Origin: Paraclostridium dentum
GTDB lineage: Bacteria > Bacillota > Clostridia > Peptostreptococcales > Peptostreptococcaceae
Reading direction: 5' to 3'
DNA: 64,000 nucleotides
Assembly: GCF_012922555.1 (NCBI RefSeq)
Contig: NZ_WIPK01000005.1
Span: 1 to 64,000, forward strand
In this document: positions 9,130 through 17,472 of the stretch, one piece after another
Numbering within the stretch: position 1 is the first letter of the stretch
Layout: every line of letters begins with the position of its first letter
Notes under the pieces: generated by a model
Seen by the model: only the letters and a program-made list of their open reading frames with translations
The model's database searches: none
Told to the model about the DNA's origin: nothing
Made by a program: the position numbers and the translations under genes

Positions 9130-9653
9130 ATAAGTTCTCCTATATCATCATTGTATATTGAAAATTCAATGCAATGTTTTTGTTTATTCTTAGATAGTTC
9201 TAATTTTATATTAACAATTCTACCATCTTTTTCTTTAGATATGTATATGTCATCTATATAATCTCCTACTTCATATCCTGATTTGTATCCCATTCTCTTT
9301 ATAAAAAGCTTCTTAGTTTTTTTATTTAAAAATAGTTCATCACAGTCATTGCATTCCAAATTTGTTTTGGATTTATAGTAAATAGATTTTACTTTTGTAA
9401 ATTCAAACTCCTTACCAGTTAGAATTTGACTATTTTCTGTTTTTACATCAGTTATTTCTATATCTCCACTTAGCTCTTTTTCCATATGCTTTTGAATTTC
9501 TAAACCCTGCTGTTGTATTTCTATACTACTGTAAATTCTTTTGTACATATTCATTGAAGTAAATAATAAACTGTATAATATAATTAATACGATACTCGTT
9601 ATTAACATAGATATTGAAATTTCTAATATAAGATAACCCTCTCTACGTTTCAT
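9126..9653 (-). CDS. Minor prepilin, GspJ/PilW-like
   Basis: The 175-residue protein has a type IV prepilin leader MKRREG followed by YLILEISISMLITSI. This gives the peptidase cleavage Gly, Glu at position +5 and a single hydrophobic helix to about residue 30. The rest is a soluble domain with a pair of cysteines in CNDCDE. Length and position at the end of a four-gene set suggest the J/PilW-type minor pilin, but this is inference from order. It overlaps aroK by 4 bases and the previous prepilin gene by 11 bases. No pilus ATPase, platform protein or prepilin peptidase gene is in the window. Confidence 0.8.
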   Translation of the reverse strand: MKRREGYLILEISISMLITSIVLIILYSLLFTSMNMYKRIYSSIEIQQQGLEIQKHMEKELSGDIEITDVKTENSQILTGKEFEFTKVKSIYYKSKTNLECNDCDELFLNKKTKKLFIKRMGYKSGYEVGDYIDDIYISKEKDGRIVNIKLELSKNKQKHCIEFSIYNDDIGELI

Positions 9654-10065
9654 ATATATCCTCTTTTAATAAAACTCTTCCACTAAATGGAATTATAGTT
9701 ATTTTTATTTTTCTATCTTTAGAATCAATTATTATGGTTTCTCCTTTTGAGCTAAGTGTTCCATCTGATTTGAATTTTATTGTTGGTGATGGATATGATA
9801 AACTCGAATTTTTAGGCAGGTATACCGTTTTCACTATGTCGGTATTTTCTTTTATTACATATCTAGGATTATCTTGTGTACTAATATTTTCTAGAAAAAC
9901 ACTAAGATTTCCATTTGAATTCATACTTCTAACATATCTTATATCTCCTACTAGCTGTCTTGTAAAAGAATCAATTTCATATTTTTGTGATTTTTCTTTT
10001 GGAAAACTTATTATTAATATAGTCATAATTATTCCTATACCTATTACAACTTCAACTAAAGTCAC
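9643..10065 (-). CDS. Minor prepilin, GspH/FimT-like, leader apparently frameshifted
   Basis: The open frame begins at a GTG (10065) and reads MTLVEVVIGIGIIMTILIISF, then a small soluble domain; 140 residues. It has the mature N-terminus of a type IV pilin (TLVEV with Glu at +5) but no leader. A proper start exists 17 bases upstream: ATG at 10082 with AAGGAG, reading M-K-R-E-G-M and then TGA. Removing one TG from the ATGTGACT at this junction would join MKREGM to TLVEVV, a perfect prepilin leader. The gene is therefore probably disrupted by a TG duplication, a sequencing error or slippage. Without correction the product may not be processed. Confidence 0.75.
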   Translation of the reverse strand: MTLVEVVIGIGIIMTILIISFPKEKSQKYEIDSFTRQLVGDIRYVRSMNSNGNLSVFLENISTQDNPRYVIKENTDIVKTVYLPKNSSLSYPSPTIKFKSDGTLSSKGETIIIDSKDRKIKITIIPFSGRVLLKEDIYET

Positions 10066-10086
10066 ATTCCTTCTCTTTTCATATCT

Positions 10087-10584
10087 CTAAGTCTCCTTAT
10101 AATTATATTTGAATACTCTCTTTTCATTTTTTTCGGTTGATTTAATATTTATTTTCACTGAGCATATAGCAGTCTTTTTAAAGTTGTTATCTTCTTTTTT
10201 CGATTCTATATCTAATTTTATATAACCATCGTCTAGGTAAATGTCATTATTTACAACTCTTATTTTTAATTGATTATCTCCCATAGATTCTATAGATTTT
10301 ATTATTTTTATTTTGTTATTTCCTAAAAAGTGATTTTTAAAATTGCATTCTAAATCATTCTCTTCTATATTATTTTCAATTAAATTATTAACTTCTTCTA
10401 CAATTTTGCTGTATCCTAAATTCATGCCTCCTTTTACCTCATATTCCATCTTCACTGACTTTTCCTTTGTAGAAACTATATCATTATTTGTTTTAACCAG
10501 TTCTATACATCCTAAGCATATACAACTTAATATAAAGCAACACAATAATGTTACTACCATCACTGATCCATTTCTTTTTTTCAT
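10087..10584 (-). CDS. Minor prepilin, PilX/GspK-like
   Basis: The 165-residue protein starts MKKRNG then SVMVVTLLCCFILSC, a prepilin-type leader and membrane helix without the Glu at +5. Lack of that Glu is typical of PilX and GspK, which cap the pilus tip. The soluble part (about 35-165) is Lys- and Asn-rich with no recognised domain. The ATG overlaps the stop of the gene before it in an ATGA arrangement, so the two are coupled. The PilX/GspK label is inferred from the N-terminus and the position. Confidence 0.72.
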   Translation of the reverse strand: MKKRNGSVMVVTLLCCFILSCICLGCIELVKTNNDIVSTKEKSVKMEYEVKGGMNLGYSKIVEEVNNLIENNIEENDLECNFKNHFLGNNKIKIIKSIESMGDNQLKIRVVNNDIYLDDGYIKLDIESKKEDNNFKKTAICSVKINIKSTEKNEKRVFKYNYKET

Positions 10585-10949
10585 GTTCTCACCACATAAC
10601 TATCTATCATCATTTCTTTCTCTTCACAACTAACACAAACAGAAACACGATAACAATTAAAGTAATCTCTTTCTTTTATCACTTCTGATTTTACAGTGTA
10701 TCCTTCAATATTTTTGCTAGTCCTTTTAAATAAATTTTCTTCTTTATTGTTTTGAATTACATACTCTATGCTACACATTTCTTTTTTTGCCAAATTTATC
10801 ATTTTGCTTGTATTATATGATTTCTCCAAATTAAAAACACTAGTTGAAAATATGCTTACAACTAGTGATGCCATTATTCCTATTAAGCTTAAAGATACAA
10901 TATTCTCTAAAATTAAATATCCGTTCCTCTTATGTTTATAGTTATACAT
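10581..10949 (-). CDS. Minor prepilin, GspI/PilV-like
   Basis: The 122-residue protein has a prepilin leader ending HKRNG, followed by YLILENIVSLSLIGIMASLVV with Glu at +5. The remainder is a small soluble domain. It is the first of four prepilin genes placed between aroE and aroK. It overlaps the aroE end by 8 bases and the next gene by 4. The start is ATG with AAAGGA about 11 bases upstream. The I/PilV assignment is from size and order only. Confidence 0.75.
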   Translation of the reverse strand: MYNYKHKRNGYLILENIVSLSLIGIMASLVVSIFSTSVFNLEKSYNTSKMINLAKKEMCSIEYVIQNNKEENLFKRTSKNIEGYTVKSEVIKERDYFNCYRVSVCVSCEEKEMMIDSYVVRT

Positions 10950-11793
10950 TTTTTAGTATATCCTTTAACTTTTCATGCTCATTTGCATAAATACCTGTCC
11001 ATATATTAAATCCTTGTATAGCTTGATTTATAAGCATATCTATTCCATATACAATATCAAATTTATTTTTTTTAGCCCAAGAAATAAATTTAGTTTCATG
11101 AGGATTATAAACAATGTCACATACAAGTATATCTTTATTAATTAAATTGATGTTTTCATCGATTGGACAACTATCTTTATCTTTATCCATTCCAATAGGC
11201 GTCGTATTAATTATTATATCTATATTTTCTAAATCATCTTTAGTTATTTCATCTGTTGAAAATTTTGAATTTATACCAAAACTATCAATTAAAACATCAG
11301 ATATTCCTTTAGCGTTTTTTATACTTCTATTTCTTAAATTTATCTCTTTAGCTCCACTTGATGCCATTTCTATAGCTATACTTCTAGCAGCTCCTCCCGC
11401 TCCTATTATTAAAACTTTTTTATTGTTAATATCATAGCCCTTGTCTGTTATTGATTTTACAAACCCAACACCATCAGTATTGTATCCAATTAACTTTCCG
11501 CCTTCATTTTTTACAGTATTTACAGCTCCAATCAATAAAGCATTCTTATCTACTGCGTCTAAATGTTTAATTATTTCCACTTTATGCGGAATAGTTACAT
11601 TGCATCCTTTAATACCTAAAGCTTTAATTCCTTTTATAGCATTTTCCAATTCATCACTTTTAACATTAAAGCACATGTATTTCATATTCAGATTATTTTT
11701 TTTTATTAAATAGTTATGTATATTAGGTGAAAAACTATGTTCAACAGGGCTTCCTATTAAACATAATAAATTAGTCTTTGCATTTATATCCAT
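10942..11793 (-). CDS. aroE: Shikimate dehydrogenase
   Basis: AroE reduces 3-dehydroshikimate to shikimate with NADPH. The 283-residue protein has the substrate-binding GSPVEHSFSPNIHN near its N-terminus. The catalytic Lys is in NVTIPHKVEI, and the Asp in GYNTDGVGFV. The cofactor loop is IIGAGGAARSIA, with the NRS motif that favours NADP just after it. The start is ATG with AGGAGG. It begins the aroE-prepilin-aroK-aroQ-pepP-efp unit; a strong hairpin separates it from the kinase genes upstream. Confidence 0.96.
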   Translation of the reverse strand: MDINAKTNLLCLIGSPVEHSFSPNIHNYLIKKNNLNMKYMCFNVKSDELENAIKGIKALGIKGCNVTIPHKVEIIKHLDAVDKNALLIGAVNTVKNEGGKLIGYNTDGVGFVKSITDKGYDINNKKVLIIGAGGAARSIAIEMASSGAKEINLRNRSIKNAKGISDVLIDSFGINSKFSTDEITKDDLENIDIIINTTPIGMDKDKDSCPIDENINLINKDILVCDIVYNPHETKFISWAKKNKFDIVYGIDMLINQAIQGFNIWTGIYANEHEKLKDILKNV

Positions 11794-11866
11794 AATTACC
11801 TCCTGTTAGCTTTTATTTCCATTTGTTATATATATTATACAGCTTTGATTGTTCTTTTTTAAACTC

Positions 11867-11908
11867 AAAATAGGATATCTCAAATTTAAATTTGAGATAT
11901 CCTATTTT
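11867..11908 (-). terminator. Terminator after the kinase genes; perfect 42-bp palindrome
   Basis: The two 21-base halves are exact inverses, beginning AAAATAGGATATC and ending GATATCCTATTTT, with no loop bases left over. It lies 24 bases past the stop of the kinase gene at 11932. On the minus strand it ends TTTT then GAGTTT. It most likely stops transcription of the kinase pair before aroE. Confidence 0.8.
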
Positions 11909-11931
11909 AGTAGCTCAAGCAAAGCGAATTT

Positions 11932-14214
11932 TTATAAAGCATTTATCATAGAGTATTCAGCGTATATAGATTCTTTATTTAGTGTGCAAATTTTCTTTTC
12001 ATCATAGTCTAAACTTTCTTTAATATCTAGGTTTATATCTATCTCTATACTATTTTTATTTTCAACTATATTTATTGCACCTCCATAAATATTAATTATA
12101 GATTTTGCAACTTCTACATTCATGTTTATATTATCTCTGGATTGATTGTTTAGACATATGTCTTTGTCATATCCTCCTATATTTTTTATATATATATTTA
12201 AGCCTTTTATATTATCTAAAAGCTCAATATATATAGTACTATTTTGTTTTGACTGTTTTATCAATTTACTAAAAAGTAGTAATATTATTCTTTCTATATC
12301 ATAAGGATCTACTCTTACTAGCTTTTCTTCTATATTTGTATCAAATATAAATTTTATTTTATCATCTATTGAATATTTATTAATTTCAATTATTATGTCT
12401 TCAACTAAACTTACAACATCATAACAATCTACTTCTGGTTTGTAAAAATCAGCTTCTAATTTAGTTAATGTCATTATATTTTCTATAAGTCTTAGAGAAA
12501 TATAACTTTGTTTTTTTACTGAATTCGTAACAGCAGCTATCAATCCGCTTTCATTACTTAAAATCTCATCTTTGAAAACAGATTGAATCAATTGATTAGA
12601 TGACATTATTAAATTTAATGGAGTTTTTAATTCATGCGACATATTTATAAAAAAATGATTTTTTTGTTTATATTCTAGTTTTTTCTTAGCTATTTCTCTT
12701 TCTATATTTTCAGCCTTAATTTTTTCAGTTATATCATTCATTATCCCTATACATGTCATTTTATTATTTATTTCCAGGGTAATTCCCCCTAGTTCTACAT
12801 CTATATATTTTCCTTTTCTATTTTGTATCTTATGTCGCATAAATTTGACATCTTGTCCAAATTTATTTAAAACCCAAGAAATGTCTTTAATTATATGGCT
12901 ATCATTAAATTCATTTAAACTTTCAAAACCTGACATATTCAAAAGCACTTCATTTACATAAGTAGTTTTTTTATCTTCAAAATCATATATATATATTCCT
13001 TGAGGAATAGCATTAACTAAAGATATGTAGTTTTTGGCACTTTGTTCTATGCTTTTCAAAAGCACATTATACTCTGTAGTATCCCTTATTATCGCTATAT
13101 CTTTTTTTATATTGTTTTCTTCAAAACTAGCTTTATTTATATTTAAGTATTTTTTAGTATCTTTATTTAAATATCCTTCAAAACCTCCTTTTGATTTTGT
13201 ATTTAAAATAAAATCTTTTAATCTATCTTCATATATGTCTATGTCTAAATTATTATTATTGTTGTATGTAATTTCATTATCCCTTGTTACCACAATAGTA
13301 TGAGGTATAGTTTCTATAGTTTTTTTATACTTTATTTTGTTATAATTAATTATTTTCTGTGAATATTTTTTATATGTTATATCAGTCATTATACATATAA
13401 CTCCAATTATTCGATTGTTCACTTTTAATGGAGTATACTCACAGTCAAAATATCTATTGTCTTTGCTAATTATCTCTCTATTTAGCTTAATCCCTATATC
13501 ATATACCTTTTGCACATCTAATAATACATCCGTACTGTTTTCTATACTCTTATTTAAAAAATGTGAAAACTTTATTTTGTAATTGCAACATGAGTATTCT
13601 TTCCAAACATTTGAAAAACTGCTGTCTTCATTTGAAATATATCCGTACTTATCTATTAAAATTACACACTTGTTATTTTGTTCTAATATTATATTTAAAA
13701 TTTCTTTTTTATTGTTTAATATATCCAATAGTTTTTTTGTTTCTTTTTTGCTAGTTTTTAAATTGTCACTTTTACCTTTAATTTTATTTTTAAGAATCTT
13801 TAAATCAATTACTAGATGACTATTCTTGTCTCTATCTTTTTTTGAATATCTACTTAACACTATAAAAAACAATCCTATACTTATAAATGCATTCATTACT
13901 ATGTTAAACTGTAAAAAATTTTTATTTAAAAATATTGTTAATAAAGATATTAAACACAAAGAGCCTATTTTAAGCTCTCTGTATTTGTATTTTTTAATAT
14001 TAAAATTATAAATAGATTGTATAACCATAAAACTACTAATAGTAGCAGCCATATATAAATATGGTGATTGCTTTAAATTTATAAAATTCAAAACTATAGA
14101 TATTATCAACATTGAACTCATGAAAACTTTATTTTTTCTAGCATACGAGGAAATATAAAATCCACTAGCTAGTAAAATTGATATATTTAATATATATATC
14201 AGCTTATATCCCAT
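11932..14214 (-). CDS. PAS sensor histidine kinase with degenerate ATP-binding domain
   Basis: This 760-residue protein has about five membrane helices (residues 1-122). A short coiled coil follows, then PAS-like regions near 172-282, 295-385 and 390-500. The dimerisation/phosphoacceptor domain has an intact H-box MSHELKTPLN with His at 527. The catalytic domain is eroded. In the N-box the two Asn positions are Leu and Lys (ILLLFSKLIK, about 643-653). The DxGxG box is replaced by KNIGGYD, and the GxGLGL box by NMNVEVAK. It should therefore accept phosphate but not bind ATP. It lies 31 bases downstream of a kinase with the opposite defect. No response regulator is adjacent, as for orphan sporulation kinases that feed Spo0A. 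Confidence 0.85.
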   Translation of the reverse strand: MGYKLIYILNISILLASGFYISSYARKNKVFMSSMLIISIVLNFINLKQSPYLYMAATISSFMVIQSIYNFNIKKYKYRELKIGSLCLISLLTIFLNKNFLQFNIVMNAFISIGLFFIVLSRYSKKDRDKNSHLVIDLKILKNKIKGKSDNLKTSKKETKKLLDILNNKKEILNIILEQNNKCVILIDKYGYISNEDSSFSNVWKEYSCCNYKIKFSHFLNKSIENSTDVLLDVQKVYDIGIKLNREIISKDNRYFDCEYTPLKVNNRIIGVICIMTDITYKKYSQKIINYNKIKYKKTIETIPHTIVVTRDNEITYNNNNNLDIDIYEDRLKDFILNTKSKGGFEGYLNKDTKKYLNINKASFEENNIKKDIAIIRDTTEYNVLLKSIEQSAKNYISLVNAIPQGIYIYDFEDKKTTYVNEVLLNMSGFESLNEFNDSHIIKDISWVLNKFGQDVKFMRHKIQNRKGKYIDVELGGITLEINNKMTCIGIMNDITEKIKAENIEREIAKKKLEYKQKNHFFINMSHELKTPLNLIMSSNQLIQSVFKDEILSNESGLIAAVTNSVKKQSYISLRLIENIMTLTKLEADFYKPEVDCYDVVSLVEDIIIEINKYSIDDKIKFIFDTNIEEKLVRVDPYDIERIILLLFSKLIKQSKQNSTIYIELLDNIKGLNIYIKNIGGYDKDICLNNQSRDNINMNVEVAKSIINIYGGAINIVENKNSIEIDINLDIKESLDYDEKKICTLNKESIYAEYSMINAL

Positions 14215-14245
14215 AATTTACGCCCCCTATGTATTTATGGCCTTA

Positions 14246-16618
14246 TTAGAAATATATATCAGCAAACTCTATATGCATATTTTCAAATATAGAATCTTTT
14301 AATACATTTGTATCAACTAAATTTTTTTCATCTATATTTTCAAACTCTTTTAATGAGATTATAAACTCGCTACCTTTACCTTCCTCACTATTTACATTTA
14401 TATCCCCACCTTGTAATTTTAAAAATGCTTTTACTAAGGTTAATCCAACTCCACACCCTTCTGTATTTCTAGATAAGGTTTTATCAACTTGTCCAAACTT
14501 AGTGAATATAAATTTCAATCTATCTTTAGGTATCCCTACTCCATTGTCCTTAACAGCTATATTTATAAAATCATTTTTTTTGTATATATATACTTCTATC
14601 AAGCTCCCAATTTCACTAAATTTTATAGCATTAGAAATTAAATTTAAAATTATTTTTTGAACTTTATCTAAATCTATTTTTAAAATACTATAATTTATAT
14701 CACTATTAAATTTAATATATACACCTTTATCGTTTAAATAGCCATTCACACAATCTACGATATGTTTTGTAAGATTTATAATGTCACAGTACACAAATTC
14801 AACGCCGCAAACTCCATTTTCTACATCTACAATTTCATTCATGTTGTTTATAACTCTTTGTAATCTATAACAGTTTTGTTTAACTAATTTTGTGTAATTT
14901 TCTATATGTTTGGAGTTAAATTCAGATTTATTTTGTTCTAATATCTTATTCATATTAGCTACATTATTTATAGGGTCTTTTAGTAATTTAGATGTGTTTA
15001 TTAAAAATTCATTTTTTACATGATGTTGAGCATTTACTAAATCGAGTTCTTTTATAGCTTCTAAAACTCTTTCTTCATTTTCTAGCAGTCTTACTATAGC
15101 TAATAACTGTTGTTCTTCTTTTCTATCTATTATAGTTATACTTGCAAAACAACTTTTACTTTTATCTATTTCATACCTTTTAGTTTCTCCATAGTATTCA
15201 TTGGAAATATAATCATTTATAAATTTATTTATGCTATCCATTTTAACTTTTTTTAAAATTTTTATCATGGATTTATTTTGATATACATAGTCTTTACTGT
15301 ATTTATCTATAACTACAATTCCGTCTGGTAAATTTTGTGCTAGTGCTCTATATGTTTTTTGATTTGCTTCTAATTGCTTAAGTGCTTCTTCCATTTCTGT
15401 TATGTCTACAATTATACTCAATAAAATATTTGAATCGTCAGTTTCTATTTTTGTAGTTATCAATTCTATAAAAACGTTATCCACAGTTTTAAATTTATTT
15501 ATGCATTTGCTTACTTTTCCAAGTTTTACTTCTTCTAAACTTTCATTTAATTGATTTATTTCATTCATGTGTATTTTACTTTTTAAATTTTCTAAGCTAA
15601 TATTTTTTCTATTATTTTCTATTTTTAATATTTTAAATGCTGAGTCATTTATATACTTTATCCCATTCATATCATGAATTATAACTCCATCAGTTAAAAC
15701 ATCCATAAGCTTTCTATATTTTTCTTCACTATCATTTAGTTGCTTTTGAATTAGAGTACTTTGTGTTATATCATTAAATATACATATTTTGATTTCTTTA
15801 TTTTCTCTTATTTCTTTTGTACATATAAACCTATATACCTTTTCTTCTTTATCATACAAGTTTATTGACTCAAAACTATTTATTCCTACTTTATTAATCA
15901 TATCTATACACTCTTGCCCATTTTTAAAATTAGTGCATAAATAATTTAAAATATTAACCTTATTTAGATTAATATTTCTCCAAGAATTCTGATTACAGTA
16001 AATCATATTATTTTTTTCATTTAACATAACTATAGGCATATCAGACTCTTCAATAGATTTGTTTATATTTTTTTCTATTTTTAACGTATCTTCTTTGTAT
16101 TCAAATTGTTTTACTGCTTCATTTTTTATATTTAAGTTTAGTACGCTTATGTTTTCATTTAATTTTTTTAGTTTTTGTATGTTTTCATCGAGTTTTTCTT
16201 TTTTAATTTTCATATTATCTAGTATAAAAAACTTGCATATAAGTAAATTCATTAAAATACTCAAAGATATATATATATTAAAGTTAATCCCTATATAAAT
16301 TAAACTTATAATATTTAATGTCACTATAGATATAAATTGTATGTTTTTAATCTTTAATTTGTGCCTTATAAAGCAAAAATACATAGATTTTATAAACGTG
16401 TATACAGCTAATATATACATATCTATTTTTGTAAATTTATAATTGTTAGAAATTATATATACATATATCAAAACTTCTACAAAATATATAAAGTTTATAT
16501 ATTTTGTATTTTTAATTTTTTCAAAAAAACCTATGTATATACCATTTACGAGTGCAGCTATCATAATGATTAAGTTTATATCCAAGATTCTCCCAAAATT
16601 ACTTGTATAATTAATCAT
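14246..16618 (-). CDS. PAS sensor kinase-like protein lacking the phosphoacceptor His
   Basis: This 790-residue protein mirrors its downstream neighbour: about five membrane helices (1-135), a coiled coil, PAS-like regions near 190-285, 298-408 and 418-510, then kinase domains. The ATP-binding domain looks complete, with N-box NLISNAIKFS (Asn 663), DNGVGIP at 691-697, FTKFGQVD, and GCGVGLTLV at 721-729. The H-box reads NTSKLLKDPIN, so Lys 544 stands where the phosphorylated His should be and the following Glu is also lost. His 532 and 533 lie one helix stretch earlier and are unlikely substitutes. The start is ATG with AGGTGGG. It is the first gene of a two-gene unit. Confidence 0.85.
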   Translation of the reverse strand: MINYTSNFGRILDINLIIMIAALVNGIYIGFFEKIKNTKYINFIYFVEVLIYVYIISNNYKFTKIDMYILAVYTFIKSMYFCFIRHKLKIKNIQFISIVTLNIISLIYIGINFNIYISLSILMNLLICKFFILDNMKIKKEKLDENIQKLKKLNENISVLNLNIKNEAVKQFEYKEDTLKIEKNINKSIEESDMPIVMLNEKNNMIYCNQNSWRNINLNKVNILNYLCTNFKNGQECIDMINKVGINSFESINLYDKEEKVYRFICTKEIRENKEIKICIFNDITQSTLIQKQLNDSEEKYRKLMDVLTDGVIIHDMNGIKYINDSAFKILKIENNRKNISLENLKSKIHMNEINQLNESLEEVKLGKVSKCINKFKTVDNVFIELITTKIETDDSNILLSIIVDITEMEEALKQLEANQKTYRALAQNLPDGIVVIDKYSKDYVYQNKSMIKILKKVKMDSINKFINDYISNEYYGETKRYEIDKSKSCFASITIIDRKEEQQLLAIVRLLENEERVLEAIKELDLVNAQHHVKNEFLINTSKLLKDPINNVANMNKILEQNKSEFNSKHIENYTKLVKQNCYRLQRVINNMNEIVDVENGVCGVEFVYCDIINLTKHIVDCVNGYLNDKGVYIKFNSDINYSILKIDLDKVQKIILNLISNAIKFSEIGSLIEVYIYKKNDFINIAVKDNGVGIPKDRLKFIFTKFGQVDKTLSRNTEGCGVGLTLVKAFLKLQGGDINVNSEEGKGSEFIISLKEFENIDEKNLVDTNVLKDSIFENMHIEFADIYF

Positions 16619-16732
16619 ATATTCCCACCTTTTATCCCTTAATTTACTATTTACAATTATATTAGCAGATACTTTCCAAATATTTTGTCATTTCTTGAAT
16701 AAGCAAAAAAATAATTTTTATTTCTTAAGAGC

Positions 16733-16759
16733 AAAAAAAGCCTTAATTAAGGCTTTTTT
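16733..16759 (-). terminator. Terminator overlapping the sigK stop codon
   Basis: The sequence AAAAAAGCCTTAA pairs with its exact inverse TTAAGGCTTTTTT. The sigK TAA at 16743-16745 is part of the stem. On the minus strand the stem ends in a seven-T run, so this is a standard intrinsic terminator. The symmetrical A/T tails could allow activity in both directions. Confidence 0.9.
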
Positions 16760-17393
16760 CACATTTTAATTCTTTTCTTAACTTTTTCAATGCTCGTTTT
16801 TCTATTCTAGAAACATATGATCTAGAAATATCCAACTTTTGAGCAATTTCTCTTTGTGTTTTATATCCAAGAGGAGTTAATCCATATCTTAATTTTACGA
16901 TTTCTCTTTCTCTTGGACTTAATATATTTTCCAATTTTTCATAAAGCTTACTGATTTGAACCTTTAACTCTACTTGGTCTAAAATATGGTCTATATCAGT
17001 ACCAAGTACATCAATTAAACTTATTTCATTACCTTCCTTGTCAGTGCCTATAGGATCTTGTAATGAAACTTGCACTTTATTTTTCTTGTTAGTTCTTATG
17101 TTCATTAATATTTCATTTTCTATACATTTTGACGCATACGTAGCTAATCGAGTTCCTTTTTCCACGTTATAAGTTTCTATAGCTTTTATAAGACCTATTG
17201 TCCCTATAGAAATAAGATCATCTTGATCTTCAGTTGAGTTATTATATTTTTTTGCTATATGCGCTACTAATCTCATGTTTCTTTCAATTAATACTTCCTT
17301 AGCTGATTCATCTTTTTCTAATTTAAATTTAGTTAGATAATTATACTCTTCTTCAGGAGTTAAGGGTTTTTCAAAAGATTTTAATATAGTCAA
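16743..17393 (-). CDS. sigK: RNA polymerase sigma-K, late mother-cell sporulation factor
   Basis: The 216-residue protein is a sigma-70 family member of the SigE/SigK group. It shows NMRLVAHIAKKY and EDQDDLISIGTIGLIKAIE (region 2), the SigK-like DPIGTDKEGNEISLIDVL, and the region 4 helix-turn-helix TQREIAQKLDISRSYVSRIEKR. It starts TILKSFEKPLTPEEE at a TTG (17393) with no hydrophobic pro-sequence. C. difficile SigK also lacks one, whereas B. subtilis SigK has one. The reading frame is unbroken, so no skin-type element splits it here. The gene follows a class B PBP gene, which matches its neighbourhood in C. difficile as I recall it. SigE is the alternative but fits the 2-3 linker less well. 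Confidence 0.88.
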   Translation of the reverse strand: MTILKSFEKPLTPEEEYNYLTKFKLEKDESAKEVLIERNMRLVAHIAKKYNNSTEDQDDLISIGTIGLIKAIETYNVEKGTRLATYASKCIENEILMNIRTNKKNKVQVSLQDPIGTDKEGNEISLIDVLGTDIDHILDQVELKVQISKLYEKLENILSPREREIVKLRYGLTPLGYKTQREIAQKLDISRSYVSRIEKRALKKLRKELKCEKSLN

Positions 17394-17450
17394 TCAGGCC
17401 ACCCCTTTCTTCCTTCCATGTCATTTTAAATTATATGAAAGTGGCCTGAT
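17393..17450 (-). promoter_or_regulatory. Leader hairpin that covers the sigK ribosome-binding site
   Basis: ATCAGGCCAC (17393-17402) and its exact inverse GTGGCCTGAT (17441-17450) flank a 38-base loop, with TTTC/GAAA pairing able to lengthen the stem. In the minus-strand transcript the 3' arm contains GGGGTGG, the only ribosome-binding-site-like motif before the TTG start. The TTG follows the stem at once. There is no T-run, so it does not look like a terminator. It may hold down sigK translation. Confidence 0.5.
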
Positions 17451-17472
17451 AAAATTGCTTGTATAAAAAAAT

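Noticed and set aside
16619-16732. Promoter of the kinase pair
   Set aside because: TATAAT is present but no -35 at a suitable distance, so no promoter is called.
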